Shown: positions 23,500-31,554 of the stretch, piece by piece | How the letters are laid out: every line of letters starts with the position of its first letter | Position numbering within the stretch: position 1 is the stretch's first letter | Assembly: GCF_002483315.1 (NCBI RefSeq) | Contig: NZ_DLHR01000006.1 | Span: forward strand, 1-46,163 | Direction of reading: 5' to 3' | DNA: 46,163 nt | Source of the DNA: Flavobacterium sp. UBA7663 | Lineage (GTDB): Bacteria; Bacteroidota; Bacteroidia; Flavobacteriales; Flavobacteriaceae | The notes under the pieces: generated by a model | What the model saw: only the letters and a program-made list of their open reading frames with translations | The model's database searches: none | What the model was told of the DNA's origin: nothing | Position numbers and translations under genes: made by a program

Positions 23500-23550
23500 C
23501 CTATTATTAGGTGAAATATGTGAAAGTCTGTTGCACATATTTACTAGTTG
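23500..23550 (+). promoter_or_regulatory. structured leader element shared with 37953-37995 (copy 1)
   Basis: A small hairpin CCTA-ttat-TAGG (23500-23511) is followed by AAATATGTG (23514-23522) pairing perfectly with CACATATTT (23534-23542) around the 11-nt loop AAAGTCTGTTG, then ACTAGTTGGCAG. A TATATTTG box at 23463-23470 could start a transcript that contains it. Copy 2, before the gene at 38000, shares the loop and the following ACTARTT, with a different but still pairing stem. Confidence 0.6.
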
Positions 23551-23559
23551 GCAGTAATG
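23547..23559 (+). repeat. left inverted repeat of the RES gene segment
   Basis: GTTGGCAGTAATG matches CATTACTGCTAAC at 24441-24453 in inverted orientation with one mismatch in 13. The repeats bracket the RES-domain gene. Confidence 0.65.
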
Positions 23560-23589
23560 CTAAAAAGACTGCATAATAGAAGAAAGCTT

Positions 23590-24438
23590 ATGACCGATTC
23601 AAATTATTTTGACAGAAAAGAATTAGACAAATTTCTTTCATTATTGGTATCAGCAAAAAAACTAAATACAATTGAGAGTTACATTTATATCAAGAATATT
23701 CTCAATATGGTTGAGTTTCCTGTACCTTTCTTTGTATATCCAAAAGGACAAAGATTTGTAAGAACACGTGTCCACACAAATAATGAAGACTACTTTAGAG
23801 AAGTTGATCAACTAACTTATCGAAAAGACATCCAAAATATAACAAAGTTTGGACGTGCAAATGAACCTGGACAATCATTATTTTATTGTTCAAATGATGA
23901 CACACTATCTTTTGTAGAAACAAGCCACATTGCAAGAAACCTTGAAGAGAAAGAATTTGAATTTTCTACAAATAGTTTATGGATTGCACAAGAGAATTTA
24001 TCTTTAGTAAGTTTACTAACAAATGATGATATAAAAGGAAAACATTCAGAAATTGATTCTTTGAGTAAAAGTTTTGAATCCTTAATAAATAGTCAAGGTG
24101 ACGAAAGTGCAGAAGTAGTTCGTGAATTGCTTAATTTCATGTCTAAAGAGTTTTCACGTGTTGCTGAAAACGATTCTAATCATTATAAAATTACCGCCGC
24201 TTTTTCAAATTATATATTTGACGAATTTGAAAACGTTGATGGAATTTTATATCCAAGTACTTTATATCCAACAAAAGGTTTCAATTTTGTATTCAAGCAA
24301 TCGACAGTTGAAAATAAATTGAAATTTTATGTTGCTAGTAGGCGAAAAATGGTCTTCAATGGAGAGAAAAGTTATTATGAAACTGAAATGATAGATTCTC
24401 AAGTTAATACTAATCAAAGCAACACAATTATTTGGTAA
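23590..24438 (+). CDS. RES-domain protein (possible NAD+-targeting toxin-like enzyme), without antitoxin
   Basis: A 282-aa protein (ATG 23590, MTDSNYFDRKELDKFLSLL; ATG 23557 would lie inside the inverted repeat). The middle resembles the RES domain: an early Arg in RFVRTRVHTNN, then the signature-like FGRANEPGQSLFYCSNDDTL and the following FVETS, and a late block DGILYPSTLYPTKGFNFVF. RES toxins act on NAD+, and their Arg, Tyr and Glu/Ser residues sit in comparable positions. The classic Xre-RES pair is absent: neither neighbour is an antitoxin. AT-rich composition, flanking inverted repeats and an upstream structured element suggest a transferred accessory gene. The toxin function is inference; the domain call is moderately sure. 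Confidence 0.7.
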   Translation: MTDSNYFDRKELDKFLSLLVSAKKLNTIESYIYIKNILNMVEFPVPFFVYPKGQRFVRTRVHTNNEDYFREVDQLTYRKDIQNITKFGRANEPGQSLFYCSNDDTLSFVETSHIARNLEEKEFEFSTNSLWIAQENLSLVSLLTNDDIKGKHSEIDSLSKSFESLINSQGDESAEVVRELLNFMSKEFSRVAENDSNHYKITAAFSNYIFDEFENVDGILYPSTLYPTKGFNFVFKQSTVENKLKFYVASRRKMVFNGEKSYYETEMIDSQVNTNQSNTIIW

Positions 24439-24440
24439 AA

Positions 24441-24482
24441 CATTACTGCTAACAGCGGTTTCATACAATTGCGAATTTTGTA
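24441..24482 (+). repeat. right inverted repeat and AT-rich hairpin after the RES gene
   Basis: CATTACTGCTAAC (24441-24453) is the inverted partner of 23547-23559. Directly after it, CAGCGGTTTCATACAATTGC runs into GAATTTTGTAG; TACAA and TTGTA can pair around TTGCGAATT. No T tract follows. The 212 bp beyond, up to the next gene, show nothing I can name. Confidence 0.55.
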
Positions 24483-24694
24483 GTAAAATCACGTTTACAT
24501 TTCGCAAGAAATTTTATCATTAACAAAATAATAGGTTACGAAGTCTACCACATTGTAATAATTCAAAATTATTCGTATTAATTAATGATAGGCTAAATTG
24601 AACAGCATATTTTATTTCAAAGGTTTTTTTATTTTAAAAAAATTATATTATCATTGTATTCAACTAAACTAGTATTAAACCAAGCTCCATAAAT

Positions 24695-25237
24695 ATGAAA
24701 AAAATCCTTTTATTATTAGCATTGACTACGTTTACCATGAATGCCCAAGAAAAATTCGATTTCCCATTGAATGAAAACGGGCAGATTATCTTCTCGGAAG
24801 TTGTATCTGCGGAAGGAAAAACCAAAGATGACTTGTTTAACAACTCCAAAATGTTCTTTGTAAATATCTATAAAGAAACACAGGATAAGATTAAGCAGGA
24901 TAAGGAAGCCTTGTCGGTTACTGACACTCAGTATTCTTTCATGACGATTAAGGCAAACGGAAGCGAGACAAAAGTAAAATTATTTTATACTATTTCTATT
25001 ATGTCAAAAGACGGCAAATACAAATACGAAATAAAAAATATCTTCATCAAGTCGAGTGCTGAAACAACTGTAGAGAAAATGTTTGATAAATTGGCTTCCG
25101 AAAAAGCGGTGGAAAATCCAAAATTAATGGAAACTCTTAAAGCTTATTATGCAGGAATCAATTCTACAATTGAAACCATTAAAAGCGACATTAAAAAGGA
25201 AATGGCTAAATCTAGCGCAGCAAAAAGCGACTGGTAG
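24695..25237 (+). CDS. DUF4468-type exported protein
   Basis: A 180-aa protein with a clear signal peptide (MKKILLLLALTTFTMNAQ, cleavage after NAQ). The mature part alternates short strands and helices, beginning with FDFPLNENGQIIFSEVVSAE, KTKDDLFNNSKMFFV and SFMTIKANGSETKVKLFYTI, consistent with the TBP-like fold of DUF4468 proteins common in Bacteroidota. The function is unknown; it is probably periplasmic. A strong hairpin terminator follows. Confidence 0.8.
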   Translation: MKKILLLLALTTFTMNAQEKFDFPLNENGQIIFSEVVSAEGKTKDDLFNNSKMFFVNIYKETQDKIKQDKEALSVTDTQYSFMTIKANGSETKVKLFYTISIMSKDGKYKYEIKNIFIKSSAETTVEKMFDKLASEKAVENPKLMETLKAYYAGINSTIETIKSDIKKEMAKSSAAKSDW

Positions 25238-25260
25238 TTTAATTACTTACAAGATATACT

Positions 25261-25296
25261 AAAAAACGCTGTCAAAAAAAATTGACAGCGTTTTTT
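25261..25296. terminator. bidirectional terminator between the DUF4468 gene and menD
   Basis: AAAAACGCTGTCAA pairs with TTGACAGCGTTTTT around an A-rich loop; A and T tracts on the two sides serve both converging genes. Confidence 0.9.
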
Positions 25297-25314
25297 ATTT
25301 TACTTAAATAAGTT

Positions 25315-26967
25315 TTAATTCAACCCTCTAAAAAACTCCAATAAAATCCCATTATTCTCTTTTTCGGGTGTAAAAATTTCTAGAATACTTGGTTTTTCGT
25401 TTTGGTTTAGGAATGCAGTATATTGTTGTTGTAATGAAGTTTCATCATTCGCTTCAAAATAATCAAAGCCATACATTTTGGCTAAATGTGATGCGTTTAA
25501 TTGGTGCGAAGTCTCAAAATACGTGTTAAACGTTTCCGTTTCTTGATGACCTGGTAGGATTCTAAAAATCCCTCCACCGCTGTTATTCAGTAAAATAATC
25601 TTAAAGTTTTTTGGAATGTAATTGTTCCACAAAGCGTTGCTGTCGTATAAAAAGCTAATATCGCCCGTAATCAACATCGTTGGCAAATCAGACGCTAAAG
25701 CTGCTCCAATGGCTGTAGAAGTGCTTCCATCGATACCACTTGTTCCTCGATTACAAAAAACTTGAATGCTTTTATCTAAATCAAACAACTGTAAATAACG
25801 TATCGCCGAACTATTGCTTACTTGCAATTGACTATTTTTTGGAACATTTTGACAAATAAAATCAAACACTTTAAAATCCGAAAATGGTATTTTTGCAGTG
25901 TATTCTTGATGCTTTACTACTCTATCTTTCCAAATAGTAGAAATACTTGATTTATAAAAACTTTCAATCGTTTTTTCAGTTAATAACTGACTCAAAAATG
26001 TATTGATTTTCGTTTCAAAATGATTCGTAAGCGCTCCAAAAGTATCATACGCTCTTAATTCATCTACATGCCAATGATGTGCTGGTTTGTATTTTCGTAA
26101 AAACGCTTTGATACGTTTCGAAACCACCATTCCGCCAAAAGTCAATAGAATATCTGGTTGAAACGCTTTAAAATCTTCATCCGTAAAAGGCGTAATCAAA
26201 GTATCAATTTGGTCGAAGAATGTTGGGTGATGTAAGTTAGATGTTTTTTCGGTTAAAACCACAACACTTGGGTCATTCGCTAAAACATTCAAATAGGTTT
26301 GCTCAACCGAATTTGGGAACAACTCTCCTACTAAAACTAATTTCTTAGTGGCTTTGTTCCAAGTTTCAATAGTTGAATTTCCTAAAGAGAAAGTTTTGCT
26401 TTCAGTATTAAAATCGACAATTTCAGGTTGTACTTGTAATTCGGAAACGGTTTCATACAAAGGTTCTTCAAAAGGCGCGTTAATGTGAACTGGCCCTTTT
26501 TGGGTAACCGAAACATGCAATGCCATTTGAATGTTATTGTCGTTTTCAGTCGATACATTTTCTTGCAAATTAGCATTGTACAAACTGTGATTCGCAAACA
26601 CGTTTTCCTGACGAATGGTTTGTCCGTCGCCAATATCAATCTTATTTTGTGGTCTATCCGCTGAAATAACAACCAATGGGATTTGGCTATAAAAAGCCTC
26701 CGCAATTGCAGGGTAATAATTCAGTAAAGCGGAACCTGATGTACAAACTACAATAACAGGTTCTTGCAACTGTTGGGCAATTCCTAAAGCAAAAAATGCA
26801 GCACAACGTTCGTCAGCAATACTGTAACATTTGAAATACGGATTATTTGTAAATCCAATAGTCAAAGGAGCATTACGCGAACCCGGAGAAATTACGATAT
26901 GTTGGACTCCTTTTTGTTGGCAAATTTCGATAATGCTTTGCGCTAAAGGAATTTTTGGATACATCAT
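25315..26967 (-). CDS. menD: SEPHCHC synthase (menaquinone biosynthesis)
   Basis: ThDP-dependent enzyme joining isochorismate and 2-oxoglutarate, an early step of menaquinone synthesis. The 550-aa sequence shows HIVISPGSRNAPLTIGF near the N-terminus, ERCAAFFALGIAQQLQEP with the catalytic-type Glu, VISADRPQNKIDIGDGQTIR, and the ThDP/Mg region CNRGTSGIDGSTSTAIGAAL followed by GDISFLYDSNALWNN. Length is normal. No other men gene is in the window. It is divergent from the GNAT gene, with a minus-strand TAACTTTG at 26990-26997 as the likely -7 box. Confidence 0.96.
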   Translation of the reverse strand: MMYPKIPLAQSIIEICQQKGVQHIVISPGSRNAPLTIGFTNNPYFKCYSIADERCAAFFALGIAQQLQEPVIVVCTSGSALLNYYPAIAEAFYSQIPLVVISADRPQNKIDIGDGQTIRQENVFANHSLYNANLQENVSTENDNNIQMALHVSVTQKGPVHINAPFEEPLYETVSELQVQPEIVDFNTESKTFSLGNSTIETWNKATKKLVLVGELFPNSVEQTYLNVLANDPSVVVLTEKTSNLHHPTFFDQIDTLITPFTDEDFKAFQPDILLTFGGMVVSKRIKAFLRKYKPAHHWHVDELRAYDTFGALTNHFETKINTFLSQLLTEKTIESFYKSSISTIWKDRVVKHQEYTAKIPFSDFKVFDFICQNVPKNSQLQVSNSSAIRYLQLFDLDKSIQVFCNRGTSGIDGSTSTAIGAALASDLPTMLITGDISFLYDSNALWNNYIPKNFKIILLNNSGGGIFRILPGHQETETFNTYFETSHQLNASHLAKMYGFDYFEANDETSLQQQYTAFLNQNEKPSILEIFTPEKENNGILLEFFRGLN

Positions 26968-26989
26968 TTTTAAAAAAATAACTGGACTA

Positions 26990-26997
26990 CAAAGTTA
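26990..26997 (-). promoter_or_regulatory. -7 box for menD
   Basis: Minus-strand TAACTTTG, 23 bp before the menD start. No clear -33 box. Confidence 0.5.
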
Positions 26998-27046
26998 CGA
27001 AGTTGAAAAGGTTTTTAGTACTTTTACTACGTAATTTCTTTACAAA

Positions 27047-27541
27047 ATGGATATAAAAATTAGAGACTACCAAATAGCAGATTGTACTGCAATTTTAGAC
27101 ATCATCAACGATGCAATTTTGCATTCGACCGCTTTATACGATTACAACGTGCGAACATTAGCCACGCAAGAAGCAATTTTTGAAGAAAAACTTCAGAAAG
27201 GGTTTCCTGTTATCGTTGCCGAAATAAATAATGAAGTCATTGGCTTCGGTTATTACAGCGAATTCCGTTTCAGAGAAGCGTATAAATTCACGGTAGAACA
27301 TTCGGTTTATGCGAACAAGAATTCTATCGGGAAAGGCATCGGAAAATTATTATTGACCGAATTAATCGAAAGAGCAAAAAAACAAAATCTCCACACGATG
27401 ATTGGTGTAATCGATTCAGAAAACACGAATAGCATCGATTTTCATAAAAAATTTGGTTTTGAAGAAGTTGGGTTTTTAAAAGAATCGGGATATAAATTTG
27501 AACGATGGTTGCATTCTGTTTTTGTTCAGAAAATGCTTTAA
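27047..27541 (+). CDS. GNAT N-acetyltransferase, phosphinothricin-acetyltransferase-like
   Basis: A 164-aa cytosolic acetyltransferase. It opens MDIKIRDYQIADCTAILDII. The mid part GFGYYSEFRFREAYKFTVEH and the acetyl-CoA loop SIGKGIGKLLLTELIERAK, then MIGVIDSENTNSIDFHKKFG and FEEVGFLKESGYKFERW, match the PAT branch of the GNAT family. The natural substrate in such proteins is often methionine derivatives or other amino acids and is unknown here. It is a single gene divergent from menD. Confidence 0.9.
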   Translation: MDIKIRDYQIADCTAILDIINDAILHSTALYDYNVRTLATQEAIFEEKLQKGFPVIVAEINNEVIGFGYYSEFRFREAYKFTVEHSVYANKNSIGKGIGKLLLTELIERAKKQNLHTMIGVIDSENTNSIDFHKKFGFEEVGFLKESGYKFERWLHSVFVQKML

Positions 27542-27550
27542 AATTAGTCG

Positions 27551-27604
27551 CAGTTCTCAGTCGCAGTCAACAGATACTGAAAACTGCAACTGAAAACTGA
27601 ATAC
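27551..27604. repeat. 7-nt-period repeat island (CAGTCAA / TGAAAAC type)
   Basis: CAGTTCT, CAGTCG (6 nt), CAGTCAA, CAGATAC, TGAAAAC, TGCAAC (6 nt), TGAAAAC and TGAATAC follow each other between two converging genes. Two 6-nt words break the phase. It replaces the terminator usually seen between convergent genes here. Confidence 0.7.
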
Positions 27605-27608
27605 TAAA

Positions 27609-28202
27609 TTATTTCCCTTCAATCCAATTTACGATTTCAGCATCAGTCGGCAACGTTCTTGGAGAAACTACTTTTGCTAATTCACCGTTTTCATTGATTA
27701 GGTATTTTTGGAAGTTCCATTGTACTTCGCTGTCTTCTAATCCGTTTTTGGCTTTTTGCGTTAAAAATTGATACACTGAATGCATATCACCACCTTTCAC
27801 CGAAATTTTAGCCATCATTGGAAACGAAACACCATAATTTTTTTGACAAAAAGTAGCAATTTCTGAATTACTTCCGGGTTCTTGTGCTCCAAAGTTATTC
27901 GCAGGAAAACCTACGATTACGAAATTTTTGTCTTTATACTTTTCGCAAATCGCTTGTAATTGTTCATATTGCGGTGTTAAACCACATTCTGAAGCGGTAT
28001 TGACTACTAAGATTTTCTTCCCTTTTAAGGTTGAAAAATCAAAAGTATCGCCACTCAAATCTTCTACTTTAAACTGATAAATCGTTTCTTTTGCCATAGG
28101 TGTTGTAGTTGCTGCTGCAGTAGCTTTTTGCTTTTTTTGTGCCTGATTTTGACAACTATAAAACAAAGCTACTACTGAAAACAAGGTTACTAATTTCTTC
28201 AT
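27609..28202 (-). CDS. glutathione peroxidase-family lipoprotein
   Basis: A 197-aa thiol peroxidase of the GPx family. The N-terminus MKKLVTLFSVVALFYSCQ has a lipobox with Cys17, so it is membrane-anchored on the periplasmic side. After a Gln/Lys/Ala/Thr linker (18-38) the core runs from YQFKVEDLSGDTFDFSTLKG; the peroxidatic residue is Cys73 in VVNTASECGLTPQYEQLQ, a cysteine where some eukaryotic enzymes have selenocysteine. FPANNFGAQEPGSN holds the catalytic Gln, and VQWNFQKYLIN holds the Trp-Asn pair. Bacterial members generally use thioredoxin rather than glutathione. Confidence 0.93.
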   Translation of the reverse strand: MKKLVTLFSVVALFYSCQNQAQKKQKATAAATTTPMAKETIYQFKVEDLSGDTFDFSTLKGKKILVVNTASECGLTPQYEQLQAICEKYKDKNFVIVGFPANNFGAQEPGSNSEIATFCQKNYGVSFPMMAKISVKGGDMHSVYQFLTQKAKNGLEDSEVQWNFQKYLINENGELAKVVSPRTLPTDAEIVNWIEGK

Positions 28203-28260
28203 CTCTTTTTTTATTTCAAATTTAGGGTTTTAAAATGCAATTTTTGATAAACATTTCTTA

Positions 28261-28287
28261 AAAAAAATGGTCGCTAATTAGCGACCA
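28261..28287 (-). terminator. terminator after the cytochrome c assembly gene
   Basis: TGGTCGC (28268-28274) and GCGACCA (28281-28287) around TAATTA. On the minus strand the hairpin is followed by seven T. Confidence 0.9.
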
Positions 28288-28292
28288 AATTC

Positions 28293-31200
28293 TTATTTTT
28301 TATAATACTTCTTGTACGGAAAGTAAGCTATTGCTGCAATTACCAAGACAATTGCTAAAATAATGAAGTAATAGGTTACGTTTTGTTTTTCACCCGAAGC
28401 GTAACTGTGCAAACCGCTTAAGTGGAAATTTACTCCAAAATACGTCATTAAAATCGAAGCAAAAGCTAAAACACTCATTACGTTATAAATCCATCTTCCT
28501 CTTAAAGCAGGAACAAAACGTGCGTGAATTACAAACGCATATACCATAATACTGATTAACGCCCAAGTTTCTTTTGGATCCCAACCCCAATAACGTCCCC
28601 AACTTTCATTTGCCCATTGCCCGCCAAGGAAGTTTCCTATGGTTAACATGACCAAACCTACGGTTAACGCCATTTCATTAATATACGTAATTTCGTCGAT
28701 GCTTAATTTCATTCTTTCTTTGTTCTTTTCGTTGGTGAAAATCATTAAGAATAATGAGACTAAACCTAAAACCATCGCTAGGGTAAATGGTCCGTAACTA
28801 GCAACTATTACCGCTACGTGAATCATTAACCAATACGAATTTAAAACAGGTTGTAAGTTTCCAATTGTTGGATCCATCCAATTCCAATGTGCAATCATCA
28901 AAATCATTGCAGTTACAAAAGCTGTTGAAGCTACTGTTAGTTTCGAATCTTTTCCGAAAGCTAATCCAAAGAACATCGTTGCCCAAGCTACATAAATCAT
29001 ACTTTCATACGCATCACTCCAAGGCGCGTGACCTGAAATGTACCATCTTACAATTAATCCTGCTAAATGCAATATGAAAAACAAACCGATTAATCCATGA
29101 AAAACATTGATAATGGTTCGGATTACTTTTGAATCTTTGAAAATTTGAACAATACAGAAAACCAACATTAAAAGACCAGCCAACATATACATATAGTACA
29201 ATCTCTTGAAAATATCGTACTTGTTGTATGTGATTTCAGAACTGATTTTACTTTCTGAAAGCATAACGGCAGAACCGTATTTCTTTTGGTATTCGTTTAA
29301 TCCTTTTAAAAGACTATTTGGTAATTCGTAATTATTACTTTTCGAAGCTTTTTCTAAAGCATTTAAGTAAAACGGCATTACGTTTTTTATCGAATCTAAA
29401 GCGGTTCCTGTTGGTTGGTTGACTTCTAAAAACGAAACCCATTTATTCGATTTATCACCTGGAACTGGGAACACTTTTAAAATTTGTCCACTTAAAGCTG
29501 AATATAAAAGGTTTACTTTTTTATCAGCTTCAATAAAATCTTTTTGAAATTGATTTGGAACTGGTTCTTTGTAAGCGGTTTCTAAAAATTTGGCTAATTT
29601 GTAGTTTCCAGTTTCATCAAAAAATGAAATAAGTGGCGCATATTTAGCTTCTTTTTCAACACCAATTAATTTACGAATACTATCGTTTCCTCTCTTCAAA
29701 TAAATGATTGGCAAACCATACCAATATTGAGGAAATTGAGTCATCGATAAAAACGCTTGGTCCGAATTCATCCCTTCATATGTATCGCTTTTTGATACTT
29801 TACGAAGTAATTCAGACGAAAACGTATTGATAGGCTTCATTCGCCCATTATCTTGAATTACTACTTTTCCAAATTCGCTCGCGTGCTCTTTCGAAATTTC
29901 GTGCTCCTTTAATAATTTTAGAATTTCTTCTTTACTTGGTTGGTGATTGTGCTCTTGAGCAAATGTCAACGTAGAGAATAAAATCAAAAAGACGCTTAAT
30001 AAACCAGCTTTCTTTGTCTTTACTTTTTCTAATTTCTCTTTCAAACTAGCAAAACGAGTATTTTTATTGAATAAGATAGCCATCATTCCGAAGTATAATA
30101 AGAAATAACCAATATACGTAATCCAAGTTCCCCAGAAATCGTGACTTACCGATAAATTTGTTCCTTTTTCATCTGGATCAAATCCGGCTTGAAAGAATCT
30201 AAATCCTCTGTAATCTAAAATATTGTTCATAAAAACACTGTCTTTAAATGTTTTCTTTTGTTCGGTATCAATAACTTCGATTTTACTTTTGAAAGCCGAA
30301 TAACTGTTTTCAGTTCCTGGATATTTATCGGCAATGAAATCGTCTAATTTAATTGTAAATGGTGTATTATATACTTTACTTCCGAAGAATAACGTAAATT
30401 CTAAATCACCAATTTTTACGCTTTGTGGCACTCCTTGTTTTCCTCTTGCTCCTACTAAAGTTAAAACTTCTTCTCTCCCTTGTGTTTTGATTTTAACTTT
30501 CAAAGCATCATCGGTTTGTTTGTCTTTGAAATCATTATTCGATTTAAAAGTCAATTCACCTTTAATTGCTGGCTCTGGAAATACAAACTGAGCACCGCCA
30601 ATATTATACAACGAACGCAACATTAAAGGTTGTACTGAATCTTTAACAACTTTACCTTGCAATTTATCAGCCATTCGCATAAAATCACCCTCAAAAGGCG
30701 TTTGAATGGTATAAGCTTCCGCAATTTTAGTAATGTTTATTGCGCCTTCTGTATATTTATTAAAAGCAAAAAGTACATTGTGTAAATTTTGAACTTCGCC
30801 TTCTTTTAAATAGTGTTCGTGACGTGTTCCTCCACTCGACTCTACCATTTTAATCATCAACTGTCCGCTTTCTGAAGCTACAACAGTTTCCGTTGCGTTC
30901 ATAACAAACTCTTGGTGTTCTACTTCGAATGGAATACCACTGAATTCACCACCCATTGAAAAATCATTGCTAGCAAACGTATTCAAAAAAGCATCATCTT
31001 TAATTTCTGGAGCTAAAATCAAATCTTTTTCAAAAGTCTTACGTCGCATTTGACCTTCATGATTTCCATCTACTAGAACAGTTAAATACGGTTTATCGGA
31101 ATAAATGATATTTGCAGATTCTCCTTCTCTAATAGGCATCATTCCTTCGTAACTAATATAACGCGTAATAAAAGCACCTACAATAATTAGAATAAAAGAA

Positions 31201-31451
31201 AGGTGTAATAATAAGGTAGCCCAATTTTCCTTTTTATGTAACTGATAACGTTTGATGTTTCCAATAAAATTGATTACAAAAAACACCATAATGACTTCAA
31301 ACCAAACGGCATTGTAAACAATAACTCTTGCAGTATCAGTATTATAAGCATCTTCAATAAAAGTTCCGGCTGCCATGGCTACAGCAAAAGCAATGAATAA
31401 AAAAGCCATTAAGCGTGTGGAAGATAACAGGGATAGTATTTTTTTCTCCAT
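28293..31451 (-). CDS. ccsBA: cytochrome c biogenesis CcsB-CcsA (ResB-ResC) fusion
   Basis: System II haem export and attachment to apocytochrome c at the periplasmic face. The 1052-aa protein fuses an N-terminal ResB/CcsB part (helices near 14-30, 47-63, 80-100 and a further one near 440, with a large periplasmic region between them) to a C-terminal CcsA part (from about 770, eight helices). CcsA shows HAPWSDAYESMIYVAWATMF and the haem-binding WWD motif with ESWGRYWGWDPKETWALIS. An extra periplasmic insert with EHNHQPSKEEILKLLKEHEI lies between the halves. A TACATTTG box on the minus strand (31483-31490) lies 32 bp upstream. It is flanked by a lipoprotein peroxidase gene. Confidence 0.95.
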   Translation of the reverse strand: MEKKILSLLSSTRLMAFLFIAFAVAMAAGTFIEDAYNTDTARVIVYNAVWFEVIMVFFVINFIGNIKRYQLHKKENWATLLLHLSFILIIVGAFITRYISYEGMMPIREGESANIIYSDKPYLTVLVDGNHEGQMRRKTFEKDLILAPEIKDDAFLNTFASNDFSMGGEFSGIPFEVEHQEFVMNATETVVASESGQLMIKMVESSGGTRHEHYLKEGEVQNLHNVLFAFNKYTEGAINITKIAEAYTIQTPFEGDFMRMADKLQGKVVKDSVQPLMLRSLYNIGGAQFVFPEPAIKGELTFKSNNDFKDKQTDDALKVKIKTQGREEVLTLVGARGKQGVPQSVKIGDLEFTLFFGSKVYNTPFTIKLDDFIADKYPGTENSYSAFKSKIEVIDTEQKKTFKDSVFMNNILDYRGFRFFQAGFDPDEKGTNLSVSHDFWGTWITYIGYFLLYFGMMAILFNKNTRFASLKEKLEKVKTKKAGLLSVFLILFSTLTFAQEHNHQPSKEEILKLLKEHEISKEHASEFGKVVIQDNGRMKPINTFSSELLRKVSKSDTYEGMNSDQAFLSMTQFPQYWYGLPIIYLKRGNDSIRKLIGVEKEAKYAPLISFFDETGNYKLAKFLETAYKEPVPNQFQKDFIEADKKVNLLYSALSGQILKVFPVPGDKSNKWVSFLEVNQPTGTALDSIKNVMPFYLNALEKASKSNNYELPNSLLKGLNEYQKKYGSAVMLSESKISSEITYNKYDIFKRLYYMYMLAGLLMLVFCIVQIFKDSKVIRTIINVFHGLIGLFFILHLAGLIVRWYISGHAPWSDAYESMIYVAWATMFFGLAFGKDSKLTVASTAFVTAMILMIAHWNWMDPTIGNLQPVLNSYWLMIHVAVIVASYGPFTLAMVLGLVSLFLMIFTNEKNKERMKLSIDEITYINEMALTVGLVMLTIGNFLGGQWANESWGRYWGWDPKETWALISIMVYAFVIHARFVPALRGRWIYNVMSVLAFASILMTYFGVNFHLSGLHSYASGEKQNVTYYFIILAIVLVIAAIAYFPYKKYYKK

Positions 31452-31482
31452 GAGTTGGGAATACGTTTTTTATAAATTGGCA

Positions 31483-31490
31483 CAAATGTA
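31483..31490 (-). promoter_or_regulatory. -7 box for ccsBA
   Basis: Minus-strand TACATTTG matches TAnnTTTG. No clear -33 box. Confidence 0.5.
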
Positions 31491-31554
31491 CTCAAAAACA
31501 AAAACTTTTCCGCGAAGTTTAACAAAGGTTTGAGTAATTTATATTCGAATGATT

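Noticed and set aside
23472..24482. True integron cassette with attC sites around the RES gene
   Set aside because: The hairpin and inverted repeats are suggestive, but the core-site consensus GTTRRRY is not met at the repeat (GTTGGCA) and there is no integrase in the window. Kept only as a hypothesis.
24122..24507. Short ORFs on both strands at the 3' end of the RES gene
   Set aside because: They overlap the RES reading frame and the inverted repeat and have no start or leader that makes sense.
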